NCBI GenBank assembly: GCA_025449775.1
Contig: JANWIS010000127.1
Location: 1-14,171 of the forward strand
Source of the DNA: Ignavibacteriaceae bacterium
GTDB lineage: Bacteria; Bacteroidota; Ignavibacteria; Ignavibacteriales; Ignavibacteriaceae
Reading direction: 5' to 3'
DNA: 14,171 bases
In this document: positions 5,912 to 13,453 of the stretch, piece by piece
Numbering within the stretch: the first letter of the stretch is position 1
Layout of the letters: every line of letters starts with the position of its first letter
Program-made: the position numbers and the translations under genes
Notes under the pieces: generated by a model
What the model saw: the letters and a program-made list of their open reading frames with translations, nothing else
Told to the model about the DNA's origin: nothing
Database searches by the model: none

Positions 5912-8000
5912 ATAATCCTATCTTCTTTAACATCTCCAAAAATTTTGGAGTATTTCTTAATTCGACAAAAACATGATCTGCTTTCAAATACAAAAGAAGA
6001 CCGAACTTCTCTTTATACGCTTCCTCTAACAATTCATTGACTTTCTTAACATCATTTAGTGCAGCATAATAAGGTATATAATAAAATGAAGAAACTTCTT
6101 CAGTTTTGGATCGTTCGTCAAGTTCGTTAATTATTTGTAATGCATTATCCATTGCGCCTTTTTTTACATACGTATAAGCCATTCGGGAGATAATTACCAA
6201 TCTCCTATTTGACAATGACGCAGCAATTTCCATTTCCCGGATAGCTTTATCATTTTCTTTCATTGCACTGTAAGTCATCCCGAGAGAAAAATGTGCTTCA
6301 GCATAATTAGGATCCATTTGCAAAGTTTTGTTAAACTGGTTAATTGCTTTCTTCAGATCATTCATAAAATAATATACTCGTCCTATTCCATTACTTACAC
6401 TGGCAGACAAAGGATTTAATTCCTGTGCCCGTTGCATTTCATTAAGTGCTTCCGCAGTTCTTCCTCTTAAAGCGAGATACAATGCGTACCATTCGTGTGC
6501 CTGTGCGTAAGAAGGTCCCAATTCAATTGCTCTTTTAAATTCTTGCTCGGCTTCATCAAACTTCCACTCAAGCCTGAATTTAATATATGCAAGAGATGCG
6601 CGAGCTTCTGCTAGATATTCATCGAGTTCAATCGCCTTCATTACATTGAACTTTGCTTTTTCAACTGCTTCATCAACTGGCATCATTCCATAACCGGCAG
6701 AACCGATTAAAGTATAAGCATCAGCTAGTCCGGAGTAAGCAAGCGAGAATGTGCTGTCATAACTAATTGCATCTTCAAAGTAGGAAATACTTTTTGCAAC
6801 CCCATCAATGTTTCGCCGGTTCAGGTAAGATCTGCCAAGCAGGTAAGCATTGTAAGCTTCGGTGTTAACAATATTTTTTTTATCAAGTCTGTCTCTTTCT
6901 TCCTTCTTTAATTTAACTTGAAGATTTTGAGCAATATTTTTTGCAATTTCGGATTGAACCATAAAAATATCGCTCAACTCTTTATCATAGTCCATTGCCC
7001 AGATATTTTCCTGCGTCGAAACATCAATAAGATTGACTGTAATCCTTGCTTTATCCATAGATTTTCTAATGCTTCCTTCAAGTACCGTTCCCACATTCAA
7101 CTCATCTCCAATTTCTCTGATGTCAATCCCTGCATCTTTATATTTCATCACCGATGAACGAGCGATAACATTCAATCCGGAAAGGTTTGATAGTGAAGAA
7201 ATTATTTGTTCAGTCATGCCGTCAGCAAAATATTCGTCACTCGAATCTCCACCGATATTTAGAAATGGTAAAACAGCAATACGTGTCTGAATTTCGCTGT
7301 CTTCAATTTTAATATTTATAACATTAAGCACTGAAAGTATTACTAAAACCAGAAGAACAGCCAGAGGAACAGCATATTTTAGTAACTTCCTTTTAGAACT
7401 TTGAAGAGATTCCCGTTTACTAACTGCTTCTATATTTTTCTCCATTACCCATGGAAGCTGTACACAATAAATTGTCATCGGGGAAGAAATATTTTTTAGA
7501 GTTACTTCACCTTTTTTAACGACAGGAAATTCTAGTTTATTTTGAACTGCTCTTGCAAAATCTTCTGACAGACAAATTCCTTCCGGTGTTGATAGAGGTT
7601 CGAGACGGGCTGCAATGTTTACTCCGTCTCCGTGAACATTATTTCCAATCTGAACAATATCACCTATGTGAAGTCCTATTCTGATTCTGATATGTCTTTC
7701 CGGATCAACGAGTACATTTCTTTTTAATAGTTCGGTCTGAATTTCAATTGCACAATTTGCCGCATCAACAGCAGAATGGAATTCAACGAAAAAAGAATCT
7801 CCGGCTGTATCTATTTCTCTTCCTGAATATTTAATAAAGATTAGTCTTAAAATTCCACGGTGTTCTTCAAGAAGCTCGAGTGCAAGTGCTTCATTCTTTT
7901 GTGAAAGTGCACTATAGCCAACCATATCCGTGAACATAATTGCTGCAAGTCTTCGCTGAGATTGTTTCCCTTGTATAAGTCCGTCATCAGAATTGTTCAT
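5910..8000 (-). CDS. Class III nucleotide cyclase - TM - TolB-like - TPR protein
   Basis: 696 residues. Residues 15-180 are a class III adenylate/guanylate cyclase domain: metal Asp25 in FTDMVGYS, second metal Asp68 in TAGDSFF, and transition-state residues Asn128 and Arg132 in GDGVNIAARLE. A single membrane helix follows (about 209-230), so the cyclase is cytoplasmic and the rest lies across the membrane if topology follows the usual rules. Residues 238-365 match the TolB-like N-terminal domain often found in such proteins (IAVLPFLNIGG, YFADGMTEQI, GTVLEGSIRK, IWAMDYDKEL). Residues 380-690 are TPR-like helical repeats (for example ALAYIKFRLEWKFDEAEQEF, YAEAHFSLGMTYSAMKENDK). The Lys that normally selects ATP four residues before Asp68 is Asp64, and the Asp normally seven before Asn128 is Asn121, so product and activity are uncertain. 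The ATG at 8000 has a weak AGGA 7 nt upstream. The gene is monocistronic and convergent with the ECF operon. Confidence 0.92.
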   Translation of the reverse strand: MNNSDDGLIQGKQSQRRLAAIMFTDMVGYSALSQKNEALALELLEEHRGILRLIFIKYSGREIDTAGDSFFVEFHSAVDAANCAIEIQTELLKRNVLVDPERHIRIRIGLHIGDIVQIGNNVHGDGVNIAARLEPLSTPEGICLSEDFARAVQNKLEFPVVKKGEVTLKNISSPMTIYCVQLPWVMEKNIEAVSKRESLQSSKRKLLKYAVPLAVLLVLVILSVLNVINIKIEDSEIQTRIAVLPFLNIGGDSSDEYFADGMTEQIISSLSNLSGLNVIARSSVMKYKDAGIDIREIGDELNVGTVLEGSIRKSMDKARITVNLIDVSTQENIWAMDYDKELSDIFMVQSEIAKNIAQNLQVKLKKEERDRLDKKNIVNTEAYNAYLLGRSYLNRRNIDGVAKSISYFEDAISYDSTFSLAYSGLADAYTLIGSAGYGMMPVDEAVEKAKFNVMKAIELDEYLAEARASLAYIKFRLEWKFDEAEQEFKRAIELGPSYAQAHEWYALYLALRGRTAEALNEMQRAQELNPLSASVSNGIGRVYYFMNDLKKAINQFNKTLQMDPNYAEAHFSLGMTYSAMKENDKAIREMEIAASLSNRRLVIISRMAYTYVKKGAMDNALQIINELDERSKTEEVSSFYYIPYYAALNDVKKVNELLEEAYKEKFGLLLYLKADHVFVELRNTPKFLEMLKKIGL

Positions 8001-8108
8001 CCGCTGTTCCTATTTTACCAATACCTGTAAATGAAAAAGTTTTTGAGCGTAAATATCAAAGAGTATCAGTTGAGTTGCAAGAGTTTGATGAATAAGTAAT
8101 TCATTAAA

Positions 8109-8159
8109 ACTTTGAAATCAGCATTTATTCTCTTAATGAAGTCTGATTTCTATCAAAGT
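8109..8159. repeat. Long imperfect inverted repeat in divergent promoter region
   Basis: ACTTTG+AAATCAG (8109-8121) pairs with CTGATTT (8143-8149) and CAAAGT (8154-8159), 13 paired bases interrupted by a 4-nt CTAT bulge on one side. Within the 21-nt loop, CATT/AATG (8122-8125/8135-8138) can add 4 pairs. No T-run follows on either strand. It could be an operator or a leader structure; no family match is recognised. Confidence 0.45.
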
Positions 8160-8185
8160 ATTAATTGCCAAATAAAAACTTCTCG

Positions 8186-8214
8186 TTGCTAATTGATTTA
8201 ACAAACAATATATT
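8186..8214 (+). promoter_or_regulatory. Weak sigma-70-like promoter candidate
   Basis: TTGCTA (8186-8191), 17-nt spacer, TATATT (8209-8214) upstream of the BNR-repeat gene; 4/6 and 5/6 matches to the E. coli consensus. Chance matches are common in AT-rich DNA, and the housekeeping consensus of this lineage may differ, so this is only a candidate. Confidence 0.22.
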
Positions 8215-8289
8215 CATCCGGAGGCTTTAGATAGAATTCATCTCTTCGTGTCAATATCCGGCTGCCTTTTATTATTGAAATTATTTTTT

Positions 8290-8296
8290 AAGGAGG
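8290..8296 (+). promoter_or_regulatory. Shine-Dalgarno of the BNR-repeat gene
   Basis: AAGGAGG, 7 nt before ATG 8304; fixes that start. Confidence 0.8.
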
Positions 8297-8303
8297 CTTC
8301 ATT

Positions 8304-9617
8304 ATGAAAAGATTTTTTTACAGTCTGTTTATTTCATTAGCAGTAATTTCTTCTTTTGGATTTAGAGGGTGTGAATATATTTTTTGTCAATTAACCGAGA
8401 CCCTAACTGATCTTATGCTTGGACATGACTCTTTTCCGGGTTGGGATGATGCGGCTATAGGTGGTGGTTCTTTTTATTTCTTAAACACTGTACTATGTGA
8501 AGAACAAATCGATACACTAAGCTTGAACGCACTACGCGATATAAAAAGTTTTAATCTTTCCCAGGAATCGGCAGGAGCAGGTTTTATGTGTATAGTTGGT
8601 GACGCCGGCACTGTATTCTGGTCAACTGATGATGGAATTACCTGGGAAGATAGAAGCATTCCCGGATTAACTGAAAATTTATACGGGTTTGATTTTATCG
8701 ATTATGGAGTCAATGGGATTCACGCTGTTGTTTGCGGAGAATCAGGAACTGTGTATAAATCAACAAACTCCGGCGGTAATTTTATATGGGAAAAAGTTAA
8801 CACCATTACAACAGAAAATTTAAATTCGATTGGAGCTATTATTAATAATCTTTTCATTGCCGTTGGAGAAAAAGGTACTATTATCAGGACTTCTGACGGA
8901 GGTCAAAGCTGGGTTGATTTCGACATCGCTGATACCAGTGCTCATTTTAACCGATTATTTTTAGGAGTTCCTGTTGGTGCTTTTGACAGAGGATGGACAG
9001 TTGCAGATAATGGTAAAATTTATGCAACTACTAATTACGGCAACAACTGGTTTCTTCAGAACAGCGGAGTTACAACAGATCTTTATGATGTTATTTTCAG
9101 GAACGGTAATGATGGAGTTGTTGTTGGAGCCAAAGGAGTTGTAAGATACACAACCAACGGTGGAACTAGCTGGCTTGAAGATCCTTACTTCAATGGATTA
9201 ACGGATGGAGATATTATTTCAATAGCCGGTCAGGATTCAGTTACAGCTACAGCATTGATACGTGGTGGATCTGATAATCCCGGAGGAACAACTATGATGA
9301 CTGTTTCTTCAGAACCCATAATTAGTGTTGATGATAATAATAATATTATTCCTTCAGAATTCAGCTTAAAACAGAATTATCCGAATCCGTTCAACCCGTC
9401 AACAAAAATAAAATATGAAGTTCCGGTTGGATCATTCATATCATTGAAAGTTTACGATCTTCTTGGAAATGAAATAGCTACTTTAGTTAATGAAGAAAAA
9501 GAGTCAGGTAATTACGAAATTAATTTTGATGCTTCCGGTCTTTCAAGCGGAATTTATTATTACCAACTGCAGGCTGATAACTTTATGTACACAAAAAAAC
9601 TTGTGCTGATGAAATAA
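8304..9617 (+). CDS. BNR/Ycf48-like repeat protein with T9SS sorting tail
   Basis: 437 residues. The N-terminus is a signal peptide (MKRFFYSLFISLAVISSFGF). FRGC23 resembles a degenerate lipobox, but the Arg makes lipidation doubtful. Residues ~95-290 contain propeller-type repeats of the BNR / photosystem-II-assembly-factor-like kind, each pairing a G-x-G-T strand with an Asp-box-like turn: GDAGTVFWSTDDGITW (99-114), GESGTVYKSTNSGG (145-158), GEKGTIIRTSDGGQSW (188-203), DNGKIYATTNYGNNW (235-249), GAKGVVRYTTNGGTSW (275-290). About 350-437 is the type A sorting domain (QNYPNPFNPST, DLLGNEIATLVNEEK, SSGIYYYQ, TKKLVLMK), which directs export through the T9SS and is normally removed or processed. 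The repeat fold is usually a binding or scaffold surface; the ligand cannot be inferred, and the photosystem name is a family label only. It has a strong ribosome-binding site. The 210-nt gap to the next gene leaves its co-transcription open. Confidence 0.88.
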   Translation: MKRFFYSLFISLAVISSFGFRGCEYIFCQLTETLTDLMLGHDSFPGWDDAAIGGGSFYFLNTVLCEEQIDTLSLNALRDIKSFNLSQESAGAGFMCIVGDAGTVFWSTDDGITWEDRSIPGLTENLYGFDFIDYGVNGIHAVVCGESGTVYKSTNSGGNFIWEKVNTITTENLNSIGAIINNLFIAVGEKGTIIRTSDGGQSWVDFDIADTSAHFNRLFLGVPVGAFDRGWTVADNGKIYATTNYGNNWFLQNSGVTTDLYDVIFRNGNDGVVVGAKGVVRYTTNGGTSWLEDPYFNGLTDGDIISIAGQDSVTATALIRGGSDNPGGTTMMTVSSEPIISVDDNNNIIPSEFSLKQNYPNPFNPSTKIKYEVPVGSFISLKVYDLLGNEIATLVNEEKESGNYEINFDASGLSSGIYYYQLQADNFMYTKKLVLMK

Positions 9618-9682
9618 CATAGAATTAATAATTGTTCTGAAATTCTCTCTTTGATTTTTGAAAACTTTTAATAATTTTCTGA

Positions 9683-9704
9683 ATAAGAGCTTTTAAACTC
9701 TTAT
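9683..9704. repeat. Short hairpin between two T9SS cargo genes
   Basis: ATAAGAG (9683-9689), loop CTTTTAAA, CTCTTAT (9698-9704): a perfect 7-bp inverted repeat, 65 nt after the BNR-protein stop. No T-run follows, so it is at best a weak terminator or an mRNA end-stabilising hairpin. The rest of the 9618-9827 gap shows nothing else convincing. Confidence 0.4.
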
Positions 9705-9815
9705 GGTGTAATTGTTCAGTTACAACTTTGTATTCAACACCTTCAGACAAGCATCTATCGATTGCAGATTCAAACAAATAATTTTTTATTAAACCAAAAA
9801 TCTTTCTGATACAAG

Positions 9816-9822
9816 AAGGAGG
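9816..9822 (+). promoter_or_regulatory. Shine-Dalgarno of the SBBP-repeat gene
   Basis: AAGGAGG, 5 nt before ATG 9828; fixes that start. Confidence 0.8.
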
Positions 9823-9827
9823 TTCAA

Positions 9828-11738
9828 ATGAAAAATCTTCACAACAGTTTCATCGCAACATTTTTAATTTCCATCATTTTCATTATTCAGAATATTAATG
9901 CACAAGTAATGCAGGACTGGATACAAACATTTAATGGAACAGGTAACAGCGTTGATGTTGCTAATGCTATGACGGTTGATAATTCAGGCAATGTTTATGT
10001 AACAGGTTACAGCACAGTAAGCGGAAATATCGAAAGAATGACCACTGTAAAATATAATTCCACGGGCACGCAATTATGGGCTGCAGTTTATAACGGTCCC
10101 GGCAGTTTTCAATTTGGTGATGAAGGACTCGATATCGAAGTCGACAATTTAGGAAACGTTTATGTTACCGGAAGCAGTGCTGCCGGATCAACAGAATACA
10201 CTTTGGACTATGTGACAATAAAATATAATTCAACCGGAGTTGAACAATGGGCTGCAAGATATAATAGTCCCAGCAATGAACAGGATATTGCTTTCGCTCT
10301 TACATTGGATGATTTAGGAAATGTTTATGTAACAGGACAAAGCGGGCACCCGGCTTTAAATTCCAATATCGCAACAATAAAATATAATTCTGACGGTGTT
10401 GTTCAATGGGTTACAGAATTTGATGGAACAGGCAATTGGGATACTGGGAATGATTTAGTAGTTGATCAATCAGGAAATGTTTATGTAACAGGTTTCTTCA
10501 GCGTCGCTTGGGGAACTGCATATCTGAATTTTATCACACTAAAATATAATTCTGCGGGAGTTCAGCAATGGGCACAAGGATATAATGGTACCGGGAATAA
10601 TTCTGATGAGGCCGTTGCAATAGATCTTGATGCTTCAGGAAATATTTATATAACAGGATTCAGTACAGGAACCGTGTATGACATTGCAACAATAAAGTAC
10701 AATCCTTCCGGCGTTCAGCAATGGCTGCAAATATACAGTAGCAGTAGTCCTTCAGTTGATGTACCGATTGATATGGTAGTTGACGATGCAGGAAACGTTT
10801 ATATAACAGGGGCCGTAACATTTAATATTGGAACTTTAAAATATAGCACTGATGGAAATTTACAATGGGATGAAATTTATAATTTCAGTGGAAACTTTGA
10901 TGCTGGCAATTCTATTGCTATCGATGTATTGGGAGATGTATATGTTACAGGAGTAAGTCAGAGCGGAGGTCTTGAAAGCACAAGTGATTATGCAACTATA
11001 AAATATACTTCATCCGGAAATCAAGTTTGGGTTGAAAGATATAATGGATCTGCTAACAACTGGGACGAACCAAACTCAATTGCACTGGATAATGCAGGCA
11101 ATGTTTATGTAACAGGCTTCAGCACAACAAATACTAATTATGATTTTACAACAATAAAATATTCTCAGGAAGTAATTCCGGTTGAATTAATTTCTTTCAC
11201 TGCAAACACAACGAATGACGGTGATGTTGTTCTTCAATGGTCAACTTCAACTGAAACAAACAACCTTATGTTTGAAATAGAAAGAAGAGTTGAGTCACGG
11301 GAATATTTTACAATCGGATTCGTTGAAGGATCAGGAACAACCACCGAACTGAAAGAATATTCTTTTATCGATCAATCGGTTGAGCCGGGGAAATATTTTT
11401 ATAGGTTGAAGCAGATTGATTTTAACGGGGCTTACGAATATTCAAACGAAATTGAAGTTGATGTGAAAGGAATATTTTCATTTGCACTGGAACAAAACTA
11501 TCCAAACCCATTTAATCCAAGTACAACAATATCATTTGCCATCGGTAATTCGTCATTTGTTACTTTAAAAGTTCACGATGTTCTTGGGAATGAAGTTGCA
11601 ACTTTGGTTAACGAAGAAAAACATGTGGGCTTATATGAAATTAATTTTGATGCGTCAGCACTCTCAAGCGGAATTTACTATTATCAGATGCAAGCTGGTG
11701 ATTTCATTCAAACAAAGAAACTTGTTGTAATGAAATAA
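9828..11738 (+). CDS. SBBP beta-propeller repeat protein with T9SS sorting tail
   Basis: 636 residues. Signal peptide 1-25 (hydrophobic core FLISIIFII, cleavage likely after INA). Residues ~30-447 contain eight units of about 47-55 residues, each with a GNVYVTG-type strand (starting at residues 54, 109, 164, 216, 271, 322, 369, 424) and a TIKYNSxG-QW strand between them. This is the SBBP (beta-propeller) repeat signature. Residues ~450-547 form a beta-sandwich-like domain (PVELISFTA, VLQWSTSTETNN, YFYRLKQID, EYSNEIEV) that commonly precedes the sorting tail. Residues ~549-636 are the T9SS type A domain, with QNYPNPFNPST, DVLGNEVATLVNEEK and TKKLVVMK. It is therefore an extracellular or surface protein; the ligand or role is unknown. 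The next gene starts 31 nt downstream, so the two are probably one transcript. The repeats are conserved enough at DNA level (recurrent GGAAATGTTTATGTAACAGG-like stretches) to allow recombination or misassembly. Confidence 0.9.
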   Translation: MKNLHNSFIATFLISIIFIIQNINAQVMQDWIQTFNGTGNSVDVANAMTVDNSGNVYVTGYSTVSGNIERMTTVKYNSTGTQLWAAVYNGPGSFQFGDEGLDIEVDNLGNVYVTGSSAAGSTEYTLDYVTIKYNSTGVEQWAARYNSPSNEQDIAFALTLDDLGNVYVTGQSGHPALNSNIATIKYNSDGVVQWVTEFDGTGNWDTGNDLVVDQSGNVYVTGFFSVAWGTAYLNFITLKYNSAGVQQWAQGYNGTGNNSDEAVAIDLDASGNIYITGFSTGTVYDIATIKYNPSGVQQWLQIYSSSSPSVDVPIDMVVDDAGNVYITGAVTFNIGTLKYSTDGNLQWDEIYNFSGNFDAGNSIAIDVLGDVYVTGVSQSGGLESTSDYATIKYTSSGNQVWVERYNGSANNWDEPNSIALDNAGNVYVTGFSTTNTNYDFTTIKYSQEVIPVELISFTANTTNDGDVVLQWSTSTETNNLMFEIERRVESREYFTIGFVEGSGTTTELKEYSFIDQSVEPGKYFYRLKQIDFNGAYEYSNEIEVDVKGIFSFALEQNYPNPFNPSTTISFAIGNSSFVTLKVHDVLGNEVATLVNEEKHVGLYEINFDASALSSGIYYYQMQAGDFIQTKKLVVMK

Positions 11739-11756
11739 CATACAATCGCTTTTATT

Positions 11757-11762
11757 GGGAGG
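11757..11762 (+). promoter_or_regulatory. Shine-Dalgarno deciding the FG-GAP gene start
   Basis: GGGAGG, 7 nt before ATG 11770. It overlaps an in-frame TTG at 11755, which would otherwise add five residues (MGGLT). A ribosome-binding site cannot be part of its own coding region in this way, so ATG 11770 is chosen. Confidence 0.8.
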
Positions 11763-11769
11763 TTTAACA

Positions 11770-13449
11770 ATGAATGTTATTAGTTATTACTACCCGAAAA
11801 TTACAATATGTTGGTTTTTAAAAATTTCAATTATAATTGCTATAGTATGCACATCTTCATTCCCGCAGTTTATTAGTACAACCCTTTCGTCTCCTAATTC
11901 AGAATTTCAAGGTGACTTCGGATATGCAGTATCAAATGCCGGAGATGTAAATAACGATGGATATGATGATGTAATAATCGGGGCCAACTATGAAGATGCT
12001 ATATACACAGATGATGGCCGTGTTTATATTTTCAGTGGATTTGACGGAGATTTACTTTTTACAATTACCTCTCCCAACCCTGTAATCAGCGGTTCATTTG
12101 GAAGTTCTGTTTCTGATGCAGGAGATATTAATAATGATGGATTTGACGATGTAATTGTTGGTGCGCAATTTGAATCCGGTGGAGTAAGCTATTCAGGGAA
12201 GGTATATATTATCAGCGGATATGATGGAACTGTACTGCGGACTATATTATCACCCAATCCCTCGACAAGTGGAGATTTCGGTTTTTCTGTATCAAAGCTT
12301 GATGACATCAACAATGACCAGGTCCCTGAGATTTTAGTTGGCGCACGAAGAGAAAACAATTGGTTTGGTCTTGCATATATTTTTAGCGGAACAGATGGAA
12401 CTTTGTTGCAGACACTGACATCCGGTTATACTACCGGCGGCGTTGGATTTTTTGGTTATTCGATCTCAGGTATTGATGATATAAATAATGACAACAAGGA
12501 TGATGTTATAGTTGGTGCCGCTGAAGAAAATGGAGGTGCAAGTCTTTCCGGAAGAGTACATGTCTTTAGCGGGAATGACGGCACCTTGTTATTCACAATT
12601 GTTTCTCCTTATCCATTAGACTTAGGTGGTTTTGGAATTTCTGTTTCTACGGCAGGAGATGTAAACAACGATAACGCTGAAGATATAATTGTTGGTGCAA
12701 GGAATGAGAGCAGCGGTCCTCTGAAATCCGGCAGGGCTTATATTTTCAGTGGAATGAATGGCGAAATTTTATATGAATTAACTTCACCTAACCCGGAACA
12801 GAATGGATTTTTTGGCATTTCCGTTTCAGATGCCGGAGATTTAAATAGTGATGAATATGATGATGTCATTGTTGGGGCATTCTGGGAAGACGGCGGTGCA
12901 ACAAACGCAGGCAGAGCTTATATTTTTAGTGGAAAGGATGGCACTGTGATTAATACATTAATTTCTGCAAATCCGGAAAGCGGCGGGTTTTTCGGATATT
13001 CAGTATCAATAGCCGGTGATGTAAATAAAGATTCTTATTCCGATTTTGTTATCGGTGCAATCTCAGAAAATGGTGGAGGGACAGATGGAGGACGAGCTTA
13101 CATATTTGCTACTGACAGCCCCGTATTCAATAATCAATTCGCACCAATATCTGAAAGAAACTATTTTCTGAAGCAGAATTATCCCAATCCATTCAATCCA
13201 ATCACGACGATTGAATATCAAATTGTAGAAGGAAGTTTTGTTCGTATAAAAGTATTTGATGTTTTAGGAAATGAAGTTGCAACTTTAGTTAACGAAGAAA
13301 AATCGGCAGGAACTTATGAAGTCGAGTTTAACATAAGCAATCTGCAAAATGGAATTTCCGCCAAAGGCGGATACGCCTCCGGCGTATATTTTTATACTTT
13401 GAATGCCGGAAGTTTTACACAAACCAAAAAACTTATCCTGATGAAATAA
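11770..13449 (+). CDS. FG-GAP (integrin-like) repeat protein with T9SS sorting tail
   Basis: 559 residues from ATG 11770. Signal peptide or anchor in the first ~33 residues (hydrophobic FLKISIIIAIVCT). Seven FG-GAP repeats of about 60 residues follow, each with a Ca-binding-like loop then a strand: DVNNDGYDDVIIG (59), DINNDGFDDVIVG (119), DINNDQVPEILVG (179), DINNDNKDDVIVG (237), DVNNDNAEDIIVG (297), DLNSDEYDDVIVG (357), DVNKDSYSDFVIG (417). Between them are GRAYIFSGxDGT strands and FGxSVSxAGD turns. Seven units fit an integrin-alpha-type seven-bladed propeller; loops 3, 4 and 5 have lost the Gly. Residues ~461-559 are the T9SS sorting domain (QNYPNPFNP, DVLGNEVATLVNEEK, TKKLILMK). Compared with the other two tails in the window it carries ten extra residues, ISAKGGYASG (529-538), encoded by a GC-rich palindromic insertion. 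It is probably secreted, and may bind ligands or surfaces. It is likely the second gene of a transcript with the SBBP gene, and it ends 4 nt from the convergent permease stop. Confidence 0.9.
   Translation: MNVISYYYPKITICWFLKISIIIAIVCTSSFPQFISTTLSSPNSEFQGDFGYAVSNAGDVNNDGYDDVIIGANYEDAIYTDDGRVYIFSGFDGDLLFTITSPNPVISGSFGSSVSDAGDINNDGFDDVIVGAQFESGGVSYSGKVYIISGYDGTVLRTILSPNPSTSGDFGFSVSKLDDINNDQVPEILVGARRENNWFGLAYIFSGTDGTLLQTLTSGYTTGGVGFFGYSISGIDDINNDNKDDVIVGAAEENGGASLSGRVHVFSGNDGTLLFTIVSPYPLDLGGFGISVSTAGDVNNDNAEDIIVGARNESSGPLKSGRAYIFSGMNGEILYELTSPNPEQNGFFGISVSDAGDLNSDEYDDVIVGAFWEDGGATNAGRAYIFSGKDGTVINTLISANPESGGFFGYSVSIAGDVNKDSYSDFVIGAISENGGGTDGGRAYIFATDSPVFNNQFAPISERNYFLKQNYPNPFNPITTIEYQIVEGSFVRIKVFDVLGNEVATLVNEEKSAGTYEVEFNISNLQNGISAKGGYASGVYFYTLNAGSFTQTKKLILMK
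13357..13387. repeat. GC-rich double palindrome inserted in coding sequence
   Basis: Two perfect adjoining hairpins share base 13371: TCCGCC-AAA-GGCGGA (13357-13371) and ATACGCC-TCC-GGCGTAT (13371-13387). About 65% GC (20 of 31 bases) in an AT-rich gene. It coincides with a ten-residue in-frame insertion in the T9SS tail. It looks like a small palindromic repeat element of the kind that can settle in ORFs; a genome-wide copy number is needed to prove that. Confidence 0.65.
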
Positions 13450-13453
13450 ATAT

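Larger units (their letters stand above)
8001..8303. other. Divergent intergenic region without a gene
   Basis: 303 bp between the divergent cyclase (-) and BNR-protein (+) genes. I find no credible small ORF or RNA gene. It must hold both promoters. It contains the imperfect long hairpin at 8109-8159, a weak sigma-70-like match at 8186-8214 and the ribosome-binding site at 8290-8296. The rest is AT-rich with no structure I can interpret. Confidence 0.6.

Noticed and set aside
8320..8390. BNR-repeat protein as a lipoprotein (FRGC at residue 23)
   Set aside because: An Arg two residues before the Cys and no L-[AS]-[GA]-C pattern make a lipobox unlikely; a T9SS cargo does not need one.
9683..9704. 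Rho-independent terminator after the BNR-repeat gene
   Set aside because: The 7-bp stem is AT-rich and not followed by a T-run on either strand, so only a hairpin is reported.
9987..11118. CRISPR-like or satellite array
   Set aside because: The regular repeats are coding, about 150-165 nt apart, and translate to GNVYVTG propeller strands; there are no spacers.
11755..11769. TTG at 11755 as start of the FG-GAP gene
   Set aside because: It lies in the GGGAGG ribosome-binding site; ATG 11770 has correct 7-nt spacing and gives a normal signal peptide.
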